From NCBI GenBank assembly GCA_002026005.1, contig MWOX01000131.1, forward strand, positions 1 to 41,102: a DNA stretch of 41,102 bases, written 5' to 3'. The translations under genes were made by a program, and so were the position numbers. Below, piece by piece: positions 33,512 through 41,102 of the stretch; position 1 is the first letter of the stretch; each line of letters begins with the position of its first letter. The stretch comes from Prochlorococcus sp. HOT208_60m_808M21 (lineage in GTDB: Bacteria; Cyanobacteriota; Cyanobacteriia; PCC-6307; Cyanobiaceae). A model generated the notes under the pieces. It saw only the letters and a list, made by a program, of their open reading frames with translations, searched no databases and had not been told where the DNA came from.

Positions 33512-36500
33512 ATGCACAGGATATTAAATATAGCAGGAAATGAAAAGAATAAGGATGATTTAATTGAGCAACCAGCTGCAGATTTTATTTTTATAACAAG
33601 TGTCAAGGCTGATTTAAATCTTATATCAAACTTATTGTTAGAAAAAGAATTTGCTTCATTAACAAATAATATAAGAGCTTTAGAAATTTCTAATTTAAAT
33701 TCCTCTGCTCAAATAGATAATTATTTATTAAAAACAATAAATTATGCAAAAGTAGTCGTACTTAGAATATTTGGAGATAAAGGTACATGGAACTATGGGA
33801 TTGAACAACTTTTAAATTGGCAAGCAGTTAATAAAAAAAGGAAGTTAGTAATCCTATCAGGCACCATTGACCAGGAAATTTCCCTATGTGAAATAAGTAG
33901 TATAGATAAAAATATTGCATTAAATATTTCTAGATTACTAAGATCTGGAGGACTGGATAATTATAGAAAGTTTCTTAATTGTTTAAATTATTTAGTTGTA
34001 GATGAAAAATTAATTCCTGATGATTTTTTGAATATTACTTTTTATGCAGATCCCTATTTACATGATTGGAAAAATGAAATTGGCGAAAAGATAGGAATAA
34101 TATCCTATAAATCACTTTTTTTGGCTAATGAAATTGAAGTAAACGAAAAACTTAACTTCCAATTAAGAAAATGCGGGTTATCTCCTAAAACATTTTTTAT
34201 TTCAACACTAAAAGATGATATTATTCAGAAGAAATTAATAGAAATTTTTAAAAAAGAAGATATTAAACTAATAATTACCACAACTTCATTTTCTTCATCT
34301 CAAATCAAAAATAATGAATTAATTGAAAATTCAACAAATATTTTTACTTCTCTTAATATTCCAATTTTACAGCTTCTTTCTTCTAATAGATCGAGAAAAG
34401 AGTGGTTAAATTCATCTATTGGAATGAATTCATCTGATTTATTAATGCAAATAATTATTCCTGAATTTGATGGAAGAATTACTACCTGTCCTTCAGCATT
34501 TAAAGAAATAATTTCTAAGAAAAATACACTATATAGTGAAATAACTAGTTACAAAGCTGATCAAGTAGGTATTCAGTGGATTTCAAAATTTGCAACAAAT
34601 TATGTGAAACTTCAGAAACTTAATAATTTTGATAAAAGAATTTGTTTAGTAATAAGTAATTATCCAGTAAAGAACGGAAGAATCGGTAATGGCGTTGGTC
34701 TAAATACACCATCTTCAATAATAAATATTCTTAATTGGCTAAAAGAAGATGGTTATGACCTTGGATCTTGTAATTATCCTCAAGATTCTTCGGAATTAAT
34801 GTCAATGCTTATAAAAACTAGAACTAATGATATTGAATCTCAAAATAATAAACCATTAGATTACTTACCACTTAGTGAATATTTAAAATATTGGAATTAT
34901 TTAGAAATTGATCCCAAAAATATTATTGTTAGTCGTTGGGGTAAACCATGTGATGCGATCGATCTAGATAATAAAGGCTTCTCAATAAATGGTATTAGAT
35001 TTGGAAAAATAACATTATTGATTCAACCTCAACGAGGTTATGACGCTTTCACTGATAGAGATATTCATTCTCCCGATCTTCCACCTCCCCATAGATATTT
35101 AGCACAATATTTTTGGATTGAAAAAGTTTTTAATGCAAATGCTATGTGCCATATTGGTAAACATGGGACTGTTGAATGGTTACCTGGTAAATCTATAGGT
35201 CTCAGCAATAAATGTTTTCCAAATATTATTTGTCCAGCAATACCAAACATATATCCCTTTATCGTAAATGATCCTGGAGAAGGATCCCAAGCTAAAAGAA
35301 GAACTGCTGCAACAATTATTGATCATTTAACCCCTCCTTTGGATAGGTCTGAATTATATGGAAAATATTCAATATTAGAAAATTATTTAGACGAATATTT
35401 TGAAGCAAAATTATTAAATTCTAATCGGATTGAAATAATAAAAAATTCCATTTTTGAATTAATAAAAAAAGATTTTAGCGAAATTACTTTAAAGAATAAA
35501 AATAATCAAATAGAAGAAATTGATTCCTTTCTTTGCAATATTAAAGAATCTCAAATCAGGACAGGTTTGCATATTTTTGGCAATAGGCAGGATGATATTA
35601 ATGAAATTAATTTATTCTTGTGTATTGCTAGAGTACCAAATACGAACCGAATTGGTGTTACTCAATATATAGCAAAACATTTAAAACTAGATTTGAATCC
35701 TTGGACAAATCAATATGATCAAATGTTAAGTGAAAAGGATAAAAAAATATTTTTGACTTTTTCCAACAAAAATATTTTAAACTTTAGAATGGCTATTGAT
35801 TTTTTGGAACAACAAGCAAAGTACTTAATATATTTATTTTTTTACAAAAAGAATATCAATATAAAAAATCTAGAAAAATATAAAAATCAGAAAATAATAG
35901 ACTATTTCTTTAATGAAAAAAAACATAATAAGTATTTTTTATTATTAAAAAAAGAGATTCTAATTCCAATCATTAATTCTTCATATAATGAGAAATTATC
36001 ATTTATTAATTCATTAAAGGGACAATATGTAAAAAGTGGTCCATCTGGAGCTCCTACGAGAGGTAAAACTGAAACTTTACCCACTGGTAAAAATTTCTTT
36101 TCAGTTGATTCGAGAGGACTGCCAACTGAATCAGCATGGAGTGTTGGTTGTCAGTCTGCTTCACAAATACTTGATTTATACAAACAAGATAATGGAGAAG
36201 ATTTAAAAAATATAGCAATATCTGTATGGGCAACATCCACAATGAGAAATGGTGGTGAAGACATTTGTCAAATTCTATATTTATTAGGACTACAGCCTAT
36301 TTGGGATGGGCCTTCAAGAAGAGTAGTTGATCTAGAAATCATTCCTTTATCTGTTCTCGAAAGACCAAGGGTTGATGTTACTTTAAGAATTTCGGGAATG
36401 TTTAGAGATGCATTTCCACAGTTAGTTAAATTAACTTCTAAAGCAATAAATCTTGTTTCAAATCTTAATGAGGATGATAAATTTAACCCTCTCGCTGGGG

Positions 36501-37249
36501 CATCAAGGGATGGTGATTCAATTAATCGTATATTTGGGTCAGCGCCAAGTTCATATGGAGCTGGTCTGCAAGAACTAATTTCAAATTCTAATTGGGAAAA
36601 TATTGATGATTTTGGAGAATCTTTTCTTAATTGGAGTAAGTGGATTTACAGTGATAATCTTGAACCTATAGAGGATAAAAAATCATTAGAAAATGCACTT
36701 AAAAATGTGCAGTTAGTTGTTCATAACCAAGATAATAAGGAACATGATATTTTAGATTCTGATGATTATTATCAGTTTCAGGGAGGATTATCTTCAGCAG
36801 TTAAAAAATTGAGCGGTAAATTTCCTGAAATGTATCATGGTGATTTATCAAAATTTGGATTATCCAAAATTTCAAAATTACAAGATGAAATTAATAAAGT
36901 TGTTATATCAAGAGTACTTAACCCTAAATGGATAAATGGAATGAAGGATAATGGTTATAAAGGAGCGTTTGAATTTTCAGCTACACTAGATTACTTATAT
37001 GCTTTTGATGCTTCTACTGAAGTAGTCTCAGATTGGTGTTATGAGGAAGTTTATAAATCGTGGTTATGTGATCTGGATCTTAGGAATTTCTTTCTAGAGA
37101 ATAATCCATGGGCTTTAAGAGATATTGCACAAAGATTTCTTGAAATTGTCAATAGAAAAATGTGGAATAATTGTTCATCAGATGTTATTGAAAATATAAA
37201 GAACATAATTATTAATACCGATTCAATAATTGAAAAAAACGAATTCTGA
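33512..37249 (+). CDS. cobN: Cobaltochelatase subunit CobN
   Basis: 1245 residues. The large subunit of the ATP-dependent cobaltochelatase of the aerobic corrin pathway, related to the Mg-chelatase subunit ChlH. CobN-type features are the short N-terminus MHRILNIAG, CHIGKHGTVEWLPGK (~543-557), the NDPGEGSQAKRRT motif, and the C-terminal LSSAVKKLSGKFPEMYHGDLS and NPWALRDIAQRFLE. ChlH proteins are longer and differ in the N-terminal domain. Partner subunits (CobS/CobT) are not in the window; in cyanobacteria the Mg-chelatase ChlI/ChlD may substitute, as I recall. Together with cobU and metH it indicates B12 self-supply. Confidence 0.93.
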   Translation: MHRILNIAGNEKNKDDLIEQPAADFIFITSVKADLNLISNLLLEKEFASLTNNIRALEISNLNSSAQIDNYLLKTINYAKVVVLRIFGDKGTWNYGIEQLLNWQAVNKKRKLVILSGTIDQEISLCEISSIDKNIALNISRLLRSGGLDNYRKFLNCLNYLVVDEKLIPDDFLNITFYADPYLHDWKNEIGEKIGIISYKSLFLANEIEVNEKLNFQLRKCGLSPKTFFISTLKDDIIQKKLIEIFKKEDIKLIITTTSFSSSQIKNNELIENSTNIFTSLNIPILQLLSSNRSRKEWLNSSIGMNSSDLLMQIIIPEFDGRITTCPSAFKEIISKKNTLYSEITSYKADQVGIQWISKFATNYVKLQKLNNFDKRICLVISNYPVKNGRIGNGVGLNTPSSIINILNWLKEDGYDLGSCNYPQDSSELMSMLIKTRTNDIESQNNKPLDYLPLSEYLKYWNYLEIDPKNIIVSRWGKPCDAIDLDNKGFSINGIRFGKITLLIQPQRGYDAFTDRDIHSPDLPPPHRYLAQYFWIEKVFNANAMCHIGKHGTVEWLPGKSIGLSNKCFPNIICPAIPNIYPFIVNDPGEGSQAKRRTAATIIDHLTPPLDRSELYGKYSILENYLDEYFEAKLLNSNRIEIIKNSIFELIKKDFSEITLKNKNNQIEEIDSFLCNIKESQIRTGLHIFGNRQDDINEINLFLCIARVPNTNRIGVTQYIAKHLKLDLNPWTNQYDQMLSEKDKKIFLTFSNKNILNFRMAIDFLEQQAKYLIYLFFYKKNINIKNLEKYKNQKIIDYFFNEKKHNKYFLLLKKEILIPIINSSYNEKLSFINSLKGQYVKSGPSGAPTRGKTETLPTGKNFFSVDSRGLPTESAWSVGCQSASQILDLYKQDNGEDLKNIAISVWATSTMRNGGEDICQILYLLGLQPIWDGPSRRVVDLEIIPLSVLERPRVDVTLRISGMFRDAFPQLVKLTSKAINLVSNLNEDDKFNPLAGASRDGDSINRIFGSAPSSYGAGLQELISNSNWENIDDFGESFLNWSKWIYSDNLEPIEDKKSLENALKNVQLVVHNQDNKEHDILDSDDYYQFQGGLSSAVKKLSGKFPEMYHGDLSKFGLSKISKLQDEINKVVISRVLNPKWINGMKDNGYKGAFEFSATLDYLYAFDASTEVVSDWCYEEVYKSWLCDLDLRNFFLENNPWALRDIAQRFLEIVNRKMWNNCSSDVIENIKNIIINTDSIIEKNEF

Positions 37250-37250
37250 A

Positions 37251-37898
37251 TTATCTACCTAATAGCGAAAGTCCATGACTATCTGTTCCGCATGTTTTTA
37301 GCATTGAATATTTATCTGCTAATTTATCTATTTCTGAACATACAAATAAACTAGGATTCCATACTTCATTAAGATCATAATCGTACCAAACCTCTATTCC
37401 ATCAATACCTTGTATTTTGGCCTCTGGAATTAATTTATAAAAGGGAATCCTGTATCTCGCTGGATGTGCAAGAAATGATAAGCCCCCAGCTAAATCTATT
37501 GCTTTTATAACTGATTTAATATTTAAATCATTACCTATTGGAGACTCTCCAAGGATGTAGGGATTTAGGTATTTACTTTTTATATCTATACCCAATCCAA
37601 TTACATGTACTAAACATCCTAAAATCAAACAATTAATTTCTATTCCCGAAATTAATGTAAAAGAATCTTTAGGAAAATTTTTGAGTATATTATTTTTTTT
37701 TATATATTCATGAGCTTTAATTGTATGATGATCGGTTATTGATAAAAATTTCAAGTTATTTTTATAAGCTTGTTCTAAAAGTTCATATGGTTCTAAACTT
37801 CCATCACTAAATTTTGTATGACAGTGAAAATTAATATTTTTAGGACAACTATTTTTATTAATATTGGAAGTTAATTTAACTAAGTCTTCCCTATTCAT
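37251..37898 (-). CDS. PHP-domain phosphoesterase
   Basis: 215 residues. The metal-binding N-terminal signature is FHCHTKFSDGSLEPYELLEQA (HxHxxxSDG), then ITDHHT, with a later HPARYR and CGTDSHG. This matches the PHP family of TrpH/YciV-type nucleases, which act on 5' ends of RNA or 3',5'-bisphosphonucleotides. At 215 residues it is shorter than typical YciV (~290) but retains the metal ligands. Its start overlaps the hemJ stop by 8 bases. The exact substrate is not determined by the sequence. Confidence 0.86.
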   Translation of the reverse strand: MNREDLVKLTSNINKNSCPKNINFHCHTKFSDGSLEPYELLEQAYKNNLKFLSITDHHTIKAHEYIKKNNILKNFPKDSFTLISGIEINCLILGCLVHVIGLGIDIKSKYLNPYILGESPIGNDLNIKSVIKAIDLAGGLSFLAHPARYRIPFYKLIPEAKIQGIDGIEVWYDYDLNEVWNPSLFVCSEIDKLADKYSMLKTCGTDSHGLSLLGR

Positions 37899-38457
37899 TA
37901 CTTAATGAATTCTCATTTTTCTTTCTAATCTTTGCATATAATTGTATTGAAGCCAACATGAAAATAATTAGTCCAACTACGCTCCATGTAGCAACACTAG
38001 TTGGAAAATTATTTTTAAAAATAACTAAAAGTACAATTATAAATAATAATAAAGTAGGCAATTCATTTAATAATCTAAGGTTCTTTGCTGAAATGGTTGA
38101 AGTACCATTATGTAATGAATACATTATTTTATAACAATAAGAATGATAAATTACTAATCCCAAAACAAAAGAAATTTTAATTTGCAACCACTTCTCACTT
38201 AACCAACTTGGTTGCATAATAACCATGCAAATAGCCATACTTAAAGCTAATATCATCCCAGGTGTTGTGATTATATTCGCCAGCCTTTTTTCCATCAAGG
38301 TGTATTGTTTATTAAAGGCAATTTTTAATTCATTATCCATATTTTTAGATTCTTCATGATATATAAAAAGTCTTACTAAATAAAAAAGTCCCGCAAACCA
38401 AACGATTACACCAATAATGTGAAGTGATTTAAACCAGAGATATGCTTCAGCTGCCAA
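37891..38457 (-). CDS. hemJ: Protoporphyrinogen IX oxidase HemJ
   Basis: 188 residues with four to five hydrophobic helices. The UPF0093/HemJ pattern is visible: YLWFKSLHIIGVIVWFAGLFYLVRLFIYH with a His in helix 1, a central conserved RLANIITTPGMILAL, then LQIKISFVLGLVIYHSYCYK and LRLLNELPTLLL. HemJ makes protoporphyrin IX for chlorophyll and heme in most cyanobacteria. This complements AcsF, later in the same pathway. PHP phosphoesterase follows, overlapping by 8 bases. Confidence 0.92.
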   Translation of the reverse strand: MAAEAYLWFKSLHIIGVIVWFAGLFYLVRLFIYHEESKNMDNELKIAFNKQYTLMEKRLANIITTPGMILALSMAICMVIMQPSWLSEKWLQIKISFVLGLVIYHSYCYKIMYSLHNGTSTISAKNLRLLNELPTLLLFIIVLLVIFKNNFPTSVATWSVVGLIIFMLASIQLYAKIRKKNENSLSNE

Positions 38458-38545
38458 ATTACTAGATTAATTTAAAAATATATATTTTTAATATAATTAT
38501 ATTCAACAATATCAAGAAATCTATTTTTCAAAAATTAATTAATAT

Positions 38546-40504
38546 TTATAACTCGTTAAAATATTCATATATATCATTTACTGAATTTTTTCCAAGTCCT
38601 TTAACTTTTGATAAATCCTCTTTACTAGCTATTCTTATCGCGTCTATTGATTTAAAATGCTCAAGCAATTCTCTTATTCTTGATGGTCCTAATCCACTGA
38701 TTTGGGACAATTGAGATCTATTCATTCTTTTAGATCTTTTGTCTCTATGAAAAGATAATGCAAATCTATGTGCTTCATCTCTTACCCTTCTTAATAGAAG
38801 AACTCCTTTTTGATTTTCATCAGTATCAAGAGACTTAGTAAATCCTGGAATAAATATTTCTTCATTTTTTTTTGCCAATGAACATATAGTTACTTCTTCC
38901 TCAAGATTTAATTCTTTTAATGCTTTAATAGCTGCATTTAACTGTCCTTTTCCTCCATCAATCATTATTAAATCAGGCCAATCTGATAGAAGTTCATTGT
39001 CTAATTTACTATTCGTTTTATCATTTATTATTGAAAAATCCCCTCCGCTTTTTTTAAATCTTGACCATTTCTTAAACCTTCTATGTATTACTTCATATAT
39101 CGAAGCAAAATCATCACTATGTCCTACAAAAACGTTTGGATCTTTAATTTTATATTTCCTATAATCCTGTTTAGAAGGAATCCCATCAATAAAAACGACT
39201 TGTGATGCTACAGGGTCACTACCTTGAATATGGCTTATGTCATAACCTTCAATTCTTTTAGGTTGTTCGCTTAATTCAAGTATTTGGGCAAGATCCTCAA
39301 TTGATGATTCATTATCTTGTATCCCATTTAATATTCTATCTAATTCCAATTTCGCATTTTTTAAAACCATTTCTACAGTTTCATGTTTTTTATTTCTTTT
39401 TGGGATAAAGATTTTTACTTTCTTTTTTCTTAGCTCCGTTAACCAATCCTCTATGGTTGCTTGTTTTGGAAGGTTATATTGAATAAGAATTTCTGATGGT
39501 ATTTCTACAGGTTCAACATTCATATAATGCTCTTCTAATATCTTTTGTAAAATAAGATTTTCATCTTCATTATTTAATTTTTGACTATAGCCAATTCTCC
39601 CAATGAGCTTACCAGATCTCATTTGGAAAATTTGTATACTAGCTACATTTTTTTCTGAAACTATTCCAAAGATATCTCTGTTAATTGAAGAATCTGGTAT
39701 TGATATTTTTTGTGATTCAGTTAATAATTTTAAACCTGAAATTTGGTCCCTTATTTTTGCTGCATTCTCAAAATCTAAATCATTTGAAAATTGCAGCATT
39801 TTTTTTTGTAAAAATATTTCTAAGTCATCATTTCTTCCCTGAAATATCATAGATACTTGTTTCATTATTTTTTTATAATCGTCAGATGATATAACCTCTT
39901 GGCAAACACCTGGACATCTTCCTATTGAATAATTCAAACAAGTTCTATCTTTATAGACTGGCCTTGGTCTTTGTCTAAGTGGAAATATTTTTTTTATCGT
40001 AAATAATGTTCTCCTTAATAATCCGACATCAACATAAGGTCCATAATATCTATCTATATTATTTCTATTTCTTCTTCTTCTTGTAATAAATATTCGAGGA
40101 TATTTTTCACTCCAAGTTATACAAAGATATGGATATTTCTTATCATCCTTTAAAAGAATATTAAAATATGGTTTGTTTGTTTTAATTAAATTTGATTCTA
40201 AATTTAATGCTTCATATTCGCTATCTGTGACTATTATTTCTATTTCAGTTATTTGACGAACCATCAAACTTAATCTGGGAGTTAAATCTGAATAATTATT
40301 GAAATAACTACTTACTCTACTCCGTAGTTTTTTAGATTTACCGATATAAAGTAAGTTATTATCAATATCTTTAAAAAGATAACAGCCAGATGATTTTGGA
40401 ATTTCGGATAATCTTGATGTTAATAACTCCTTATTATTAATTAATTTATATTCAATTTTAAAATTATATTTGTTATCTATTTTTTTGATAGAGGAATTAC
40501 TCAT
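38546..40504 (-). CDS. uvrC: Excinuclease ABC subunit C
   Basis: 652 residues. The N-terminal GIY-YIG nuclease (~35-115) has SGCYLFKDIDNNLLYIGKSK, and a Cys cluster follows (CLNYSIGRCPGVCQ). The UVR motif lies at ~232-268 (KMLQFSNDLDFENAAKIRDQ). The RNase H-like C-nuclease holds GYDISHIQGSDPVAS and IDGGKGQLNAA. Two C-terminal helix-hairpin-helix motifs follow (ISGLGPSRIRELLEHF, VKGLGKNSVNDI). It makes the dual incisions of nucleotide excision repair with UvrB. It lies 10 bases downstream of the flavin reductase-like gene. Confidence 0.97.
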   Translation of the reverse strand: MSNSSIKKIDNKYNFKIEYKLINNKELLTSRLSEIPKSSGCYLFKDIDNNLLYIGKSKKLRSRVSSYFNNYSDLTPRLSLMVRQITEIEIIVTDSEYEALNLESNLIKTNKPYFNILLKDDKKYPYLCITWSEKYPRIFITRRRRNRNNIDRYYGPYVDVGLLRRTLFTIKKIFPLRQRPRPVYKDRTCLNYSIGRCPGVCQEVISSDDYKKIMKQVSMIFQGRNDDLEIFLQKKMLQFSNDLDFENAAKIRDQISGLKLLTESQKISIPDSSINRDIFGIVSEKNVASIQIFQMRSGKLIGRIGYSQKLNNEDENLILQKILEEHYMNVEPVEIPSEILIQYNLPKQATIEDWLTELRKKKVKIFIPKRNKKHETVEMVLKNAKLELDRILNGIQDNESSIEDLAQILELSEQPKRIEGYDISHIQGSDPVASQVVFIDGIPSKQDYRKYKIKDPNVFVGHSDDFASIYEVIHRRFKKWSRFKKSGGDFSIINDKTNSKLDNELLSDWPDLIMIDGGKGQLNAAIKALKELNLEEEVTICSLAKKNEEIFIPGFTKSLDTDENQKGVLLLRRVRDEAHRFALSFHRDKRSKRMNRSQLSQISGLGPSRIRELLEHFKSIDAIRIASKEDLSKVKGLGKNSVNDIYEYFNEL

Positions 40505-40513
40505 TTGTAATGA

Positions 40514-41002
40514 CTACCCTCCATAATTCCAGCCAGTTGAAGATAAATTTAGTGAGTCAACATCATTATTCAGATAAGCAGATTGAACCTCTCCTACAAA
40601 AACGGTATGGTCTCCATGCATAACACTTCCAACAACATTACATTCAACTCCACCAACACTATCAACTAAAATAGGCAATCCAAGCTCACCTAAATTAAAT
40701 TCAACAGATTCAAATCTACCTCCTAATGCTTTTTGAGGTTTAAAGAAAACAGCTGCTAGATCCTTTTGATCACTTTTGAGCACATTTAATGAGAACTTAT
40801 TGGTGGACTTTATTATTTCATGACTAGAACCCTCTGCTCTAACAGCCATTACAACTAATGGTGGGATGAAGGAACCTTGTGTCACCCAACTTGCAGTAAA
40901 TCCATTCACTTCATTTTTATCCTCGTCTCTAACGCCACAAATAAATAATCCGTGAGGTATTTTTCTTAATAAGATTTTTTTTGCTTCTAGATTTAATGTC
41001 AT
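40514..41002 (-). CDS. Flavin reductase-like FMN-binding protein
   Basis: 162 residues. The pattern NGFTASWVTQGSFIPPLVVMAVRAEGSSHEII with FSLNVL and FVGEVQSA matches the flavin reductase-like (FMN-binding split-barrel) domain. It resembles the C-terminal domain of cyanobacterial flavodiiron proteins, yet here stands alone with no diiron domain in the frame. Possible role: reduction of free flavin or electron transfer from NAD(P)H; the partner is unknown. It is divergent from coaD across 59 bases. Confidence 0.85.
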   Translation of the reverse strand: MTLNLEAKKILLRKIPHGLFICGVRDEDKNEVNGFTASWVTQGSFIPPLVVMAVRAEGSSHEIIKSTNKFSLNVLKSDQKDLAAVFFKPQKALGGRFESVEFNLGELGLPILVDSVGGVECNVVGSVMHGDHTVFVGEVQSAYLNNDVDSLNLSSTGWNYGG

Positions 41003-41061
41003 AATTGATTTATCTAATAATCTTATTTTAACTAAATTTCTTATTCGATCATAATAAATTC

Positions 41062-41102
41062 ATGAAAATTCTTTATCCAGGTACATTTGATCCTTTAACA
41101 AA
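41062..41102 (+). CDS. coaD: Phosphopantetheine adenylyltransferase, N-terminus only (runs off the window)
   Basis: Only 13 codons are present, MKILYPGTFDPLT. YPGTFDPLT is the nucleotide-binding start typical of CoaD, which converts 4'-phosphopantetheine to dephospho-CoA. Identity is likely but rests on a dozen residues. Confidence 0.8.
   Translation, partial: MKILYPGTFDPLT

Noticed and set aside
33512-37249. Mg-chelatase subunit ChlH
   Set aside because: The N-terminus and domain layout fit CobN (short MHR-type start, CobN-type HIGKHGTVEWLPGK context) and length is below that of ChlH; both families are related.

Overview
The window looks like a chromosomal segment of a high-light-adapted Prochlorococcus or a very close marine picocyanobacterium. 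This is inferred from several things: very AT-rich DNA (roughly 30% GC by eye), tightly packed genes with tiny gaps and ATGA-type overlaps, and many 40-60 residue proteins. It also carries oxygenic-photosynthesis genes (acsF, hemJ, ycf20, a CCB-type cytochrome b6 maturation factor, a probable psb30) and picocyanobacterial families such as DUF1651 and DUF2996.

Layout. 1-7457 (minus): TldE/TldD protease pair, the Mg-protoporphyrin ester cyclase AcsF, DUF2996, a two-helix membrane protein, a large RNB-fold protein whose catalytic motif is not visible, a two-gene half-size Gdt1/UPF0016 transporter and a YkgJ-type Cys-cluster protein. 7540-11549: psb30-like peptide, HAD hydrolase, Ycf20, L32 (minus), an FtsH-like AAA protein with a destroyed protease motif, and an unknown polytopic membrane protein. 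11565-16230: 2-Cys peroxiredoxin followed by a region of small proteins, a ribbon-helix-helix regulator bracketed by a palindrome, and a VKOR-type thioredoxin. 16242-18067 (minus): clpS, tRNA-Met, trmL, cobU, small membrane protein. 18179-22685: CCB factor (plus), then lptC, metG, a catalytic RNB nuclease, rpsR and rpmG (minus). 22787-26011: pheT and a small secreted protein set among three copies of a 47-bp palindromic repeat. 26012-33439: RHH-DnaJ fusion protein, Ap4A phosphorylase, DUF2237, metH, ilvE. 33512-41102: cobN (plus), PHP phosphoesterase, hemJ, uvrC, flavin reductase (minus) and the first codons of coaD.

How genes work together. cobN and cobU (corrinoid synthesis) share the window with B12-dependent metH. 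acsF, hemJ and the CCB factor all serve tetrapyrrole or heme supply for photosynthesis. clpS and the FtsH-like protein point to proteostasis. rpmG-rpsR-RNB-metG-lptC looks like one housekeeping transcription unit.

Most interesting items: (1) an FtsH paralogue in which HEXXH reads NEVGR and the first membrane helix is missing, resembling plant FtsHi pseudoproteases; (2) one RNB protein with all accessory domains but no recognisable active site, and a second with the active site but no accessory N-terminal domain; (3) a three-copy 47-bp palindromic repeat within 760 bp; (4) an RHH regulator with an identical 11-bp palindrome at its probable transcription start and just past its stop codon; (5) an RHH + J-domain fusion protein. 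All functional statements rest on reading motifs by eye; no database search was run.
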